Assembly: GCA_029934875.1 (NCBI GenBank)
Contig: JAOZLK010000198.1
Location: 1 to 7,605 of the forward strand
Direction: 5' to 3'
Source: Bacteroidales bacterium
GTDB lineage: Bacteria; Bacteroidota; Bacteroidia; Bacteroidales; GCA-2748055
Length of the DNA stretch: 7,605 nucleotides
In this document: in pieces, positions 1 to 6,444 of the stretch
Layout: the number at the start of each line of letters is the position of its first letter
Numbering within the stretch: position 1 is the stretch's first letter
Position numbers and translations under genes: made by a program
The notes under the pieces: generated by a model
Told to the model about the DNA's origin: nothing
What the model saw: the letters and a program-made list of their open reading frames with translations, nothing else
Databases searched by the model: none

Positions 1-1350
1 GTAGGAAAAGGAGGGCGGGTAATCAAACTTTCGCACCCCGTTCAGGGAATAATAGGAAAGATGCTGATTGACAAAGTTAACCCCCAGGACACATTGCCAG
101 TCCACCAGTCTTTTCTGTTCCTCGAAGTCCATCTCCCAGCCTCCGCCACCATAGGTTTCGCTCAGGGTACGAACCCGACCGGCCTGGTTGGCAGCAGATC
201 TTAATTCCCTGATGGCGCGGTCATTGCCAAATTGTTTTCCCATTCCCTCAGGGGTCAGCGTATTTCCCAGCATATCAACCCCTGGTTGCTGGTGCCAGAT
301 ATAAAAGGCAGATTCATCAAATCCATGGGTGGGCTCGGGCCATCCGTGCTCCCAGTAATGTCCCGTCCAGGCCAGATTATTCTCTTCGCAATAAAGGCTC
401 CATGGTTTGGCCCAGCGATCGATAAAAAGTTCCAGGATCAGTTCATAATAATCGTGACGTACCTTACGCCAGTCGCCTGTCTCCTCAATCAGGGAAGGCA
501 GGCTTGTTCTCAGGTCGTAAGCCCAGCGCTCCTGGAAGGCTTCCCATAAATCGGGGGTCCAGCGCATAAAAGAACCTGTGCCGATGGCAGCTTCGAGATT
601 GGGTTCATCTGTAAAAACCCCCTGGATAATTGAACCAAAGTCGGCTTTATTTCTTTCATAACCCCGGGTCATGGTGAGTTCCAGAAATTTGTCCGTTACA
701 CCCTCATACAGCAGGTCCACATAGGAGAACCCCCCGTACCAGGGCGATTTTCCGGGATATGTTTTTTTAAATATATAGTAGGTCCCGGTTTTTGTTTTTT
801 CACCCTCCACAGCGTCGGTGATATTCAAAAAGACCTCTCCGTTTTTTTTCAACACCAACTCCAGGTCCTCGCTTGAAAGGCCATCCAGCGATTCCGCAAC
901 TTCCACGCTTAAGCCGGTTCCATGCCTGTAGGAATCCGGCATTTGAGAAGGAACATGTCCCCCGGCAAAGCCGGAAGGATATGAGTTCTCATCGTAGATC
1001 CACACCTTCATATCCAGCTCCTTCCCCATTTGAACGGTATAGTCAAACAGGCGAAACCAATCATCGGACAGGTATTCGGTTTGCAGGCCGGGGCGCGGAT
1101 GCACAAATACCCCGCCTATTCCTGCCTTTTCAAATTCCTTCAGTTGGAAAGCAATGCCCTCCTCGGTGATATCTTCATTCCAGTCCCACAGCGGTGCACT
1201 GCGATATTCGGAGGGAGGATCGGCAAAAAGTGCGCTTAATTCTTCAGAGCTGCTGATATAGGCCTGCTCAGAAACTGGCTTACAGGATAAAATCAGCAAT
1301 GAAACGACTAATAAGGTGAGCCATTTCAGGTAAGTGCTGGTAGTATTCAT
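1..1350 (-). CDS. GH106-like glycoside hydrolase lipoprotein (alpha-L-rhamnosidase type), C-terminus cut by window edge
   Basis: The reading frame is open from the ATG at 1350 to the window edge, giving 450 residues with no stop; family members are usually about twice this length. The N-terminus is a lipoprotein signal: a hydrophobic stretch at residues 10-21, then ILSC with Cys23 as the lipidation site. Motifs typical of GH106-type proteins follow in order: APLWDWN (52-58), GGVFVHPRPGL (79-89), WIYDENSYPSGFAGG (117-131), GVFTDEP (244-250) and SETYGGGGW (397-405). After these comes a DWQ...GVNFVNQHLSYY stretch close to the visible end. These mark the N-terminal barrel of the family, which includes alpha-L-rhamnosidases. 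Glu249 and Glu398 are conserved-looking acids, but I cannot assign the catalytic pair. The exact sugar is inferred from family only; many relatives are uncharacterised. The gene begins just 32 nt beyond a strong terminator, so it is probably a separate unit from the upstream operon. Confidence 0.82.
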   Translation of the reverse strand, partial: MNTTSTYLKWLTLLVVSLLILSCKPVSEQAYISSSEELSALFADPPSEYRSAPLWDWNEDITEEGIAFQLKEFEKAGIGGVFVHPRPGLQTEYLSDDWFRLFDYTVQMGKELDMKVWIYDENSYPSGFAGGHVPSQMPDSYRHGTGLSVEVAESLDGLSSEDLELVLKKNGEVFLNITDAVEGEKTKTGTYYIFKKTYPGKSPWYGGFSYVDLLYEGVTDKFLELTMTRGYERNKADFGSIIQGVFTDEPNLEAAIGTGSFMRWTPDLWEAFQERWAYDLRTSLPSLIEETGDWRKVRHDYYELILELFIDRWAKPWSLYCEENNLAWTGHYWEHGWPEPTHGFDESAFYIWHQQPGVDMLGNTLTPEGMGKQFGNDRAIRELRSAANQAGRVRTLSETYGGGGWEMDFEEQKRLVDWQCVLGVNFVNQHLSYYSLNGVRKFDYPPSFSY

Positions 1351-1382
1351 GGACTGGAAATTTTCTTTGAGAAGGAAAGTAC

Positions 1383-1421
1383 AAAAAAAAGGCCTGGCAG
1401 TTGGTGCCAGGCCTTTTTTTT
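1383..1421 (-). terminator. Strong bidirectional rho-independent terminator
   Basis: A perfect 9-bp inverted repeat, GGCCTGGCA (1391-1399) and TGCCAGGCC (1405-1413), has a 5-nt loop. It is flanked by eight A (1383-1390) on one side and eight T (1414-1421) on the other, so a GC-rich hairpin with a U-tract forms on either strand. On the minus strand it starts 11 nt after the stop codon of the small secreted protein and would end the operon there. No plus-strand gene is seen that would need it in the other direction. Confidence 0.93.
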
Positions 1422-1432
1422 GCGAAATTTTA

Positions 1433-1795
1433 TTACTTCTTCTTTCCGCTAATCTTTAAAGTTCCTTCTGAATAGGAGGCAGTTCCTTCATGCTTATCCG
1501 CATCCAGAGTAGTCTTCACAGAAACGGACTCTCCCTCAACATATACCTTGAATGAAAGCACATTATCCTTATACTCCACACTGTTGGCCTTTATCTTGTA
1601 GTATTCTCCCAGTTTGAGCTCAACCTTGTACTCTTTCCCCTCCTTGCTTACCACAATGTCTCCTGAGCTGTACTCATAAGGAGCTTCATTTGCGGTATAA
1701 CTCCAGGTTCCCTCAGGGTCTACCTTTACCATAGCGTTCACACTTGTAAAAGATGCTGCAAGCATCACTAGCATTAAAATTTTGATTGTTTTCAT
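1433..1795 (-). CDS. Small secreted beta-domain protein, paralogous to the N-terminal domain of the adjacent GH99 protein
   Basis: This encodes 120 residues. The frame is open further upstream (to 2101), but that part lies inside the GH99 gene in another frame. The ATG at 1795 is chosen because it starts a clear signal peptide (hydrophobic residues 5-17, likely cleavage after VNA at 19-21) and sits 16 nt after the GH99 stop. The mature part (29-120) begins GTWSYTANEAP and ends with SEGTLKISGKKK; alternating polar and hydrophobic residues suggest an all-beta barrel or sandwich, lipocalin-like at most. A hand alignment matches residues 27-117 of the GH99 protein at about 33 of 92 positions, including GTW.YT..EAP and the SEG...IS..KK end. 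It has no Cys for lipidation and no catalytic motif. A role as a glycan-binding or accessory protein for the hydrolase is inference. The gene is followed directly by the terminator. Confidence 0.85.
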   Translation of the reverse strand: MKTIKILMLVMLAASFTSVNAMVKVDPEGTWSYTANEAPYEYSSGDIVVSKEGKEYKVELKLGEYYKIKANSVEYKDNVLSFKVYVEGESVSVKTTLDADKHEGTASYSEGTLKISGKKK

Positions 1796-1811
1796 TGGTC
1801 TTTGGTTTAAA

Positions 1812-3305
1812 TTAATCATTAAAATATGTATCAATAAGTGATTTTGTTTTCCAGATATAGAACATGGGATCTGTATCTTCTCCATAATCCAGGTAGGTAA
1901 ATGAGGGTGTCTTTTTTGGTACCACCGGTTCAATCTGGGTGCCTTCGTGCCACTCGTTAAAGGAGGTAATACTGATGAAATCAGGATTGGTGTTGACCGC
2001 ATTTTTGAACATCTCCTCGTAGTACCGGCCCTGGTCCCTGCTTTTCGTGGTCTTTTCATTCCATGGCCTGATCCGCGTGTCGGCATAGCCGGGTCCCACA
2101 CTGGGGATGTAGATCAGGTTATTTTCCCTGGCAAATGCAGCCATATCAGGCCAGTTCGATGTGGTGGAACCGTAGGCAAAGCCATCACTGGCAAAGTAGG
2201 TGTAGAATCCATCGAAGCCGGATTTTACCGCAAACTCACCATCAAAGCCGGTGGTCCACAGACCGATAAAGACACCATCGAGAGGCGTAGATCTCAAGCT
2301 TGAAGTGCTATCCGGGTTTAAAAGGCTCTGCCACTCCTCATGTTTTAACTTAAAAGAGTTATAGAGATAGTAGAGGGGTTTTCCATCAATCTTATACATC
2401 GCGGGATGTTGCAGGTAGCTGGAAGAAATGTATTCCATCAGCCCCCTGAATTCGGCCACTGTATTATAAACAGGTTCAATGTGAAACGCCACCTTCAGAC
2501 CATGGGCATGGGCCGTGTCCAGCAGGGTGCCGACCGATTGATCGGTAAAATCACCCTTCCCCCACCAGCTGATGACCACCACCCCGATGCCGGCCTCCCT
2601 GATCTGCTGCATATGGGTGGAAATTGTTGCCGGATCCTTAGAACTGTAATTTCCCAACTGCGGATAAAAATTGGCTCCAACATCATCCCCGCCCGTGTGG
2701 GGGGCAAGGTTATTCCATGTCGTATCTATCCAGTGCGGTATAACCTGGTGGTTCCATGCTCTGTAGCTTCCATCATATTCCGGGTTGCCAAACCAGCCAT
2801 AGTAGAAGGTGTGGACTTTATAATTTACCGCACCATCTTCGGATCTGCCTTCTACATCAAAATTAAGCAGCGCACGCCCGGTGCTGATATCACCGTGCCT
2901 GGACCTGAAACGCTTCCGGCTGGACTTCTCCTTTTGCTCCCTGTTTTTCCTGCCTTTTTTCACCATGGAGATGGCCATGCTTCCCTCAGATGCATAGGCC
3001 AGGCCAACCAGTTTATCCTCCTTTTTCTCCAGTTTAATGGAGACCTCCTCATGCTCCACCTGGGTGGTAAAAGAGACCTTCGCGCTGTCAATTTCCAGCT
3101 TGGCTGTTTCAATTGGGATGCCATACACCTTAAGCTTTGCCTTCACCGAATCATTCTCTTCGTAGAAAATAACCCTTCCTGTCTGGAAACCGAAGGGAGC
3201 CTCCTCAACAGTATAGATCCATGTCCCCAGGATGCCTTTATCCTGCACCTTCATTGTACAGGAAACCATTAGAAGGACTATCGGTATGAATAAAAACTTT
3301 TTCAT
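1812..3305 (-). CDS. GH99 endo-alpha-mannosidase/mannanase lipoprotein with extra N-terminal beta domain
   Basis: This 497-residue protein has a lipoprotein signal ending MVSC (Cys16), an extra beta domain (27-117), a very basic linker (about 116-137) and a full GH99 barrel (about 162-495). GH99 enzymes cut internal alpha-mannosidic bonds: glucosylated mannose of N-glycans in animals, and alpha-1,2 bonds of mannan side chains in bacteria. Diagnostic motifs are HTFYYGWFGNP (165-175), FYPQLGNYSSKDP (213-225), HIEP (275-278), SGFDGFYTYFA (362-372), PSVGPGYADTRIRPWN (401-416) and SITSFNEWHEGTQIE (445-459). In that last motif Glu451 and Glu454 match the family's two catalytic acids, known from structures to work through a 1,2-anhydro sugar. 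SWW at 246-248 has Trp where, as I recall, the animal enzyme has Tyr (SWY), a difference linked to mannan preference. Lipidation suggests an outer-membrane enzyme. The start is the only ATG giving the signal. The gene lies 75 nt after the LytTR gene and 16 nt before the paralogous small gene. Confidence 0.95.
   Translation of the reverse strand: MKKFLFIPIVLLMVSCTMKVQDKGILGTWIYTVEEAPFGFQTGRVIFYEENDSVKAKLKVYGIPIETAKLEIDSAKVSFTTQVEHEEVSIKLEKKEDKLVGLAYASEGSMAISMVKKGRKNREQKEKSSRKRFRSRHGDISTGRALLNFDVEGRSEDGAVNYKVHTFYYGWFGNPEYDGSYRAWNHQVIPHWIDTTWNNLAPHTGGDDVGANFYPQLGNYSSKDPATISTHMQQIREAGIGVVVISWWGKGDFTDQSVGTLLDTAHAHGLKVAFHIEPVYNTVAEFRGLMEYISSSYLQHPAMYKIDGKPLYYLYNSFKLKHEEWQSLLNPDSTSSLRSTPLDGVFIGLWTTGFDGEFAVKSGFDGFYTYFASDGFAYGSTTSNWPDMAAFARENNLIYIPSVGPGYADTRIRPWNEKTTKSRDQGRYYEEMFKNAVNTNPDFISITSFNEWHEGTQIEPVVPKKTPSFTYLDYGEDTDPMFYIWKTKSLIDTYFND
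2955..3227 (-). repeat. Diverged copy of the small beta domain, fused to GH99 (partner copy at 1436-1711)
   Basis: Residues 27-117 of the GH99 protein align almost without gaps with residues 29-120 of the small protein encoded at 1795-1433. By hand I count about 33 identities over 92 positions, with the same start (GTW) and the same end (SEG...IS..KK). The fused copy stops where the free protein has its C-terminus. This is a protein-level, old duplication, not a recent DNA repeat. Confidence 0.8.
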
Positions 3306-3309
3306 GCCT

Positions 3310-3340
3310 CAAAGGAAATCTGCGGGAGCTTGAAATCAAA
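3310..3340 (-). promoter_or_regulatory. Possible Bacteroidota-type promoter for the GH99 gene
   Basis: On the minus strand, TTTG (3340-3337) is followed by 19 nt and then TTCCTTTG (3317-3310). The housekeeping promoter of Bacteroides is TTTG, 19-21 nt, TAnnTTTG, so this differs at one defined base (T for A in the second position of the -7 box). The -7 box ends only 4 nt before the ATG, so transcription would start at about the start codon and give a leaderless message. That and the mismatch make the call weak. The rest of the 75-nt gap holds only a short GGGG/CCCC palindrome (3347-3361). Confidence 0.22.
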
Positions 3341-3380
3341 GAGATTGGGGAATTTAACCCCATGCAGGGACATTTGGGTA

Positions 3381-4262
3381 TTAATCCTGAAACAGGGATT
3401 TGATGGCTGGTACAAATGCGCGCGATACAGGGATAATGGTGTCGCAGTGTTTCATCCTGAACAGGTAATTACGGCCTTCTTTCTTAAACCAGTGGACGTT
3501 TTCCATATTCACGATAAAGGAACGGTGACACCGAACCAGGCCGGAAGCATACAGCTGTTGCTCCACATTTTTCATGGAATTACGCAGCATTTCCTTCCTG
3601 ACATGATCTTCCTGCAGATAATAAATGCTTACATAATTGTCGGTTGATTCGAGGTACAATACGGAGGGTTTGTGTATGCTGAATTTCACCTGTTCCCGTT
3701 CATCTTTGAGATGAATTAAATCCGAAGATCCGGGACTTGATTTTGATCTGCTCTGTTCCCGGATATTATGTTGTTGAATAAGCATCAGAATCAGGATGGA
3801 AAAACTATAGGGCAATAGCAGGCCAACTGAGGCAAATCTAATGGTGACAAAAAACTCGTGCAAGAAGCCAATTGTATAATCAGCAAAAATCAGGGTAAGG
3901 ATCACGGTTAAAAGCAATATCTCTGCTGTCAGCCAGGCGATCAGGTGAAAAATTTTGAATTGTTTGATTTTGATAAGCGTGCGTACCAGGAGCTGGGAAA
4001 AGGCAATGATGAATGAAAAGGTCAAGCCCAGGCTGAGCAGTCCCAGGTTTTTTAACCAATCCGGGTATTTCAGCCATGCCTTGATATTAAATGGTTCAAA
4101 GACGATCAAAAACAGAACGCTGAAAACCAGGATAATCAGCACATGCATCAGCCTGTATTTCAGCCTGTCAAGATATGGAAAGGGTGTATTAAAAAACCTG
4201 CTCATGTCCGCAAATATCCTTGCTAATATACTACCTAAATGGGAAAGGGTTCCTTCTACCAT
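3381..4262 (-). CDS. Membrane-anchored LytTR-family transcription regulator
   Basis: The protein has 293 residues. Four hydrophobic segments (about 38-56, 73-95, 104-126 and 140-163) form a membrane domain. After a polar linker comes a LytTR DNA-binding domain (about 188-290) with its usual signatures: LESTDNYVSIYY (204-215), RCHRSFIVNMENV (244-256) and IPVSRAF (277-283). There is no phosphoacceptor receiver domain, so it is not a classic response regulator; it probably acts as a one-component membrane-bound regulator or with an unlinked kinase. The ATG at 4262 overlaps the previous gene's end by 7 nt (ATGGTAG) and has GAGG 10 nt upstream, which suggests translational coupling. An alternative start is Met20 (ATG at 4205), just before the sequence resembling the usual N-terminus of such proteins. 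Regulation of the surrounding hydrolase genes is inferred from position. No LytTR direct-repeat site could be pinned down in the gaps. Confidence 0.9.
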   Translation of the reverse strand: MVEGTLSHLGSILARIFADMSRFFNTPFPYLDRLKYRLMHVLIILVFSVLFLIVFEPFNIKAWLKYPDWLKNLGLLSLGLTFSFIIAFSQLLVRTLIKIKQFKIFHLIAWLTAEILLLTVILTLIFADYTIGFLHEFFVTIRFASVGLLLPYSFSILILMLIQQHNIREQSRSKSSPGSSDLIHLKDEREQVKFSIHKPSVLYLESTDNYVSIYYLQEDHVRKEMLRNSMKNVEQQLYASGLVRCHRSFIVNMENVHWFKKEGRNYLFRMKHCDTIIPVSRAFVPAIKSLFQD

Positions 4263-6439
4263 TCAATTTTCACCTCAACTCCTGCCGGATCATTCTCAAA
4301 GCCAAGAAAAAGGGTGCTTGAAGATGCATCCCATGTTTCCGAAAAAGGTAGTGACGCTCCTCCTTCATCCATCAGCATAAGCTCTACTGGTTTCCCTGGC
4401 AGATAGATCCGCATCACGTTGCTGGTATTCAGAGGGGCCCGGCAGGTGAAGGCATACAGCTTCCTGGTCTGCTTTTCCTGGTATATCCCTGATGCCGAAG
4501 CCAGGATAGCGGCCCTTTTTCTGTCTTCGTATTTTTCAAGGTTAAACAAAAATGCCTGCTCTCCCGGTTCAACTACCTTGCTCCTTATTACCGGCACTTC
4601 CGGGTCGAACAGATCAATGAACAAGCCTTCCAGTACAAGAGGAGTCATATCTGCATTCTCATCCAGAACTGCTGCGATTTCATAATTACCCCTGGTTAAG
4701 CGGTAACTATTCTTAAATAACAACTCGCCGGTAGTTGCACCATCCTTATAGGCTGAGGCTATTGTTTGAACATATTGCCCATCGTTCCCAGCAGAAACAA
4801 CAAAATCCCGTGGATTTTCTCTAAGAATATAAACGACGCCTGCCCCGACCTTATAGGGTGTTTTACCACCGGTATCTTTTATGTCCAGTAAATCAAACAA
4901 ATGATTCACCGGTGCACTATAGTTTAGCTTGGCACTATTCCACCAAGCGGGCACCTGCTGAAAGGGGTCATCATCCTTGCCACAATATACCAGTACTCCG
5001 CCGTTTTTTACCCATTCGGCCAGACATGTATGCTCCTGGGCTTGATTGGGTTTCATATTCGAATAGGTCATAAGCAGTACCTGAATATCCTCCAGCGCCT
5101 CAGGATAGGATAGATTCTCCATATGTACGGTTTTCACAGGGACTCCCCGCTTCAGCAGTGGAAGGGTAAGCCCGTAAAAATTGGAAAACTGTGGATTCAC
5201 GGATCCCTCAAACATTGGATATCTTTGAAACATAAGAGAATTACTCATGAGCACTCCTATACCCCCCGATCCGCTAACCTGATTATTGCTTTCAGGCATA
5301 TGATTCAGGGCATGAATCATCACCTGCATCTGCGTGGAATAAAAGCGCGGGATCAGGGCTTCCTCTCCCCCACTGGCAAGTTTATATTTCCCTGTATATA
5401 TTCTTTCGGGCCAGGGCATCACCTCGTAATTTGCAATGCGGGGATAGAGGAGTTTGGCTATGAAAGTGGCCTGGTAGTTCTTCTTATAATCTGCCCAGTC
5501 ACGTGGCCAGTCCTCAATGGGATCAGTAAGAAAGAACAATTTTCTTCCGGTAGGTTCAGTCATCGATTCCATGGAACCATATTCAAGGAAAGCATTTTCA
5601 AAAACCCGTTCCTTCCAAATCCCGTTATAATAGGTGGGCTCCCTGGAGGTTCCGGTCCATACCTGCGCAATATACCCATCTATACCCGGGAGAGAGGCAA
5701 GACTGGCCTCCGGGCTTACAATCTCCCAGGCAGCGTAATTGACCAGTGAATGGGTAGGTATATATACTTTGATATCAAGCCCGCGCTTTTTTCCATATTC
5801 CTTGGCAAAGGCAGATACCTGATCAATGGCCTTGTAATACAACTGGTATTTTAGTTTATTAGACAGGAATGCATTTTGGGGTGATTCATGCTGGGGTTTC
5901 CAGTCAGAGCCGTAGTACTTTTTCCATTCCCTCCTGAAGGATTCACTATACCCGGCCCGGCCCCAGAATTCCGGTTCCTCCAGGTAGATGGAGGTGATCC
6001 CTGCATCAATAACTTTGGCTATAATTTTTTCCTTAAAATATTCTATGTAACTCTCTACGGGCACAATATAAGGTACTGTGCCCTTATTATGCCAAAGGGT
6101 ATCCCCGTTTCTGGCAACCTGACCGGCATCCCAGTGGCTCTTCCCGTCCCATTCCCCGGAGAAATAATCCTTGTAGCCCCCCCATGCTATGCCCGCCATA
6201 AAATGGGTTTGATATCCCCTGTCTGCCCAGGAGGCAACCCGTTCTTCGAAGCTAAGCCCCGGCCTGTCATCTGCACCATAGATGATGGCTATGTCAGCAT
6301 GCACATTGATTTCGGGCATCCATTGCCGGCCGGTCTGGAAAGCTGTTTTTTCACCGGCAGTCTCAAGCTCAGTTACGCCTGTCCTGTCGCAGCCAAAGCA
6401 CAGGGTGATTAAAACTGCAGCTATTAATTTGTTCATCAT
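4256..6439 (-). CDS. Putative unclassified glycoside hydrolase lipoprotein, TIM barrel plus GATase-like trimerisation-type domain
   Basis: The protein has 727 residues. The N-terminus has a hydrophobic stretch (5-16) and Cys17 (CFGC), an imperfect lipobox that is plausible for this phylum. Residues about 45-375 look like a TIM barrel: YFSGEWDG (92-99), IYLEEPEFWGRAGYS (151-165), VYIPTHSLVNYAAW (225-238), IAQVWTGTSR (257-266), DPIEDWPRDW (306-315) and YEVMPWPERIY (338-348). Glu154, Glu155 or Glu157 and Glu339 sit where acid/base and nucleophile would fall in a clan GH-A barrel; this is inference. Residues about 392-490 (GIGVLMSN to GGVLVYCG) resemble the class I GATase-like domain of GH42 beta-galactosidases. 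The remainder (about 530-727) is beta-rich. I know no characterised member, so no substrate is claimed. AGGAG lies 11 nt before the first of two adjacent ATGs, favouring 6439. It is 5 nt after the GH43 gene, and its end overlaps the LytTR start. Confidence 0.75.
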   Translation of the reverse strand: MMNKLIAAVLITLCFGCDRTGVTELETAGEKTAFQTGRQWMPEINVHADIAIIYGADDRPGLSFEERVASWADRGYQTHFMAGIAWGGYKDYFSGEWDGKSHWDAGQVARNGDTLWHNKGTVPYIVPVESYIEYFKEKIIAKVIDAGITSIYLEEPEFWGRAGYSESFRREWKKYYGSDWKPQHESPQNAFLSNKLKYQLYYKAIDQVSAFAKEYGKKRGLDIKVYIPTHSLVNYAAWEIVSPEASLASLPGIDGYIAQVWTGTSREPTYYNGIWKERVFENAFLEYGSMESMTEPTGRKLFFLTDPIEDWPRDWADYKKNYQATFIAKLLYPRIANYEVMPWPERIYTGKYKLASGGEEALIPRFYSTQMQVMIHALNHMPESNNQVSGSGGIGVLMSNSLMFQRYPMFEGSVNPQFSNFYGLTLPLLKRGVPVKTVHMENLSYPEALEDIQVLLMTYSNMKPNQAQEHTCLAEWVKNGGVLVYCGKDDDPFQQVPAWWNSAKLNYSAPVNHLFDLLDIKDTGGKTPYKVGAGVVYILRENPRDFVVSAGNDGQYVQTIASAYKDGATTGELLFKNSYRLTRGNYEIAAVLDENADMTPLVLEGLFIDLFDPEVPVIRSKVVEPGEQAFLFNLEKYEDRKRAAILASASGIYQEKQTRKLYAFTCRAPLNTSNVMRIYLPGKPVELMLMDEGGASLPFSETWDASSSTLFLGFENDPAGVEVKIEW

Positions 6440-6444
6440 TTAAC

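Noticed and set aside
232..1239. Several plus-strand open frames opposite the left-edge gene
   Set aside because: The minus strand carries an uninterrupted 450-residue frame with GH106-type motifs. The plus-strand frames are short and without motifs.
1796..2101. N-terminal extension of the small secreted protein up to an ATG at 2101
   Set aside because: The extension overlaps the GH99 catalytic region in another frame and would bury the clear signal peptide that starts at 1795.
2406..3272. Long plus-strand open frame (288 codons)
   Set aside because: It lies wholly opposite the GH99 gene, whose family motifs and catalytic residues are unambiguous. The plus-strand translation has no recognisable domain and reads as a shadow.
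3347..3361. GGGG-AATTTAA-CCCC palindrome as an operator
   Set aside because: The arms are only 4 bp with a mismatched centre. LytTR sites are direct repeats, which this is not.
5123..5749. Plus-strand open frames within 4256-6439
   Set aside because: They are antisense to the 727-residue protein gene, which has a signal sequence and a continuous conserved-looking frame. None of the plus-strand frames resembles a protein family.
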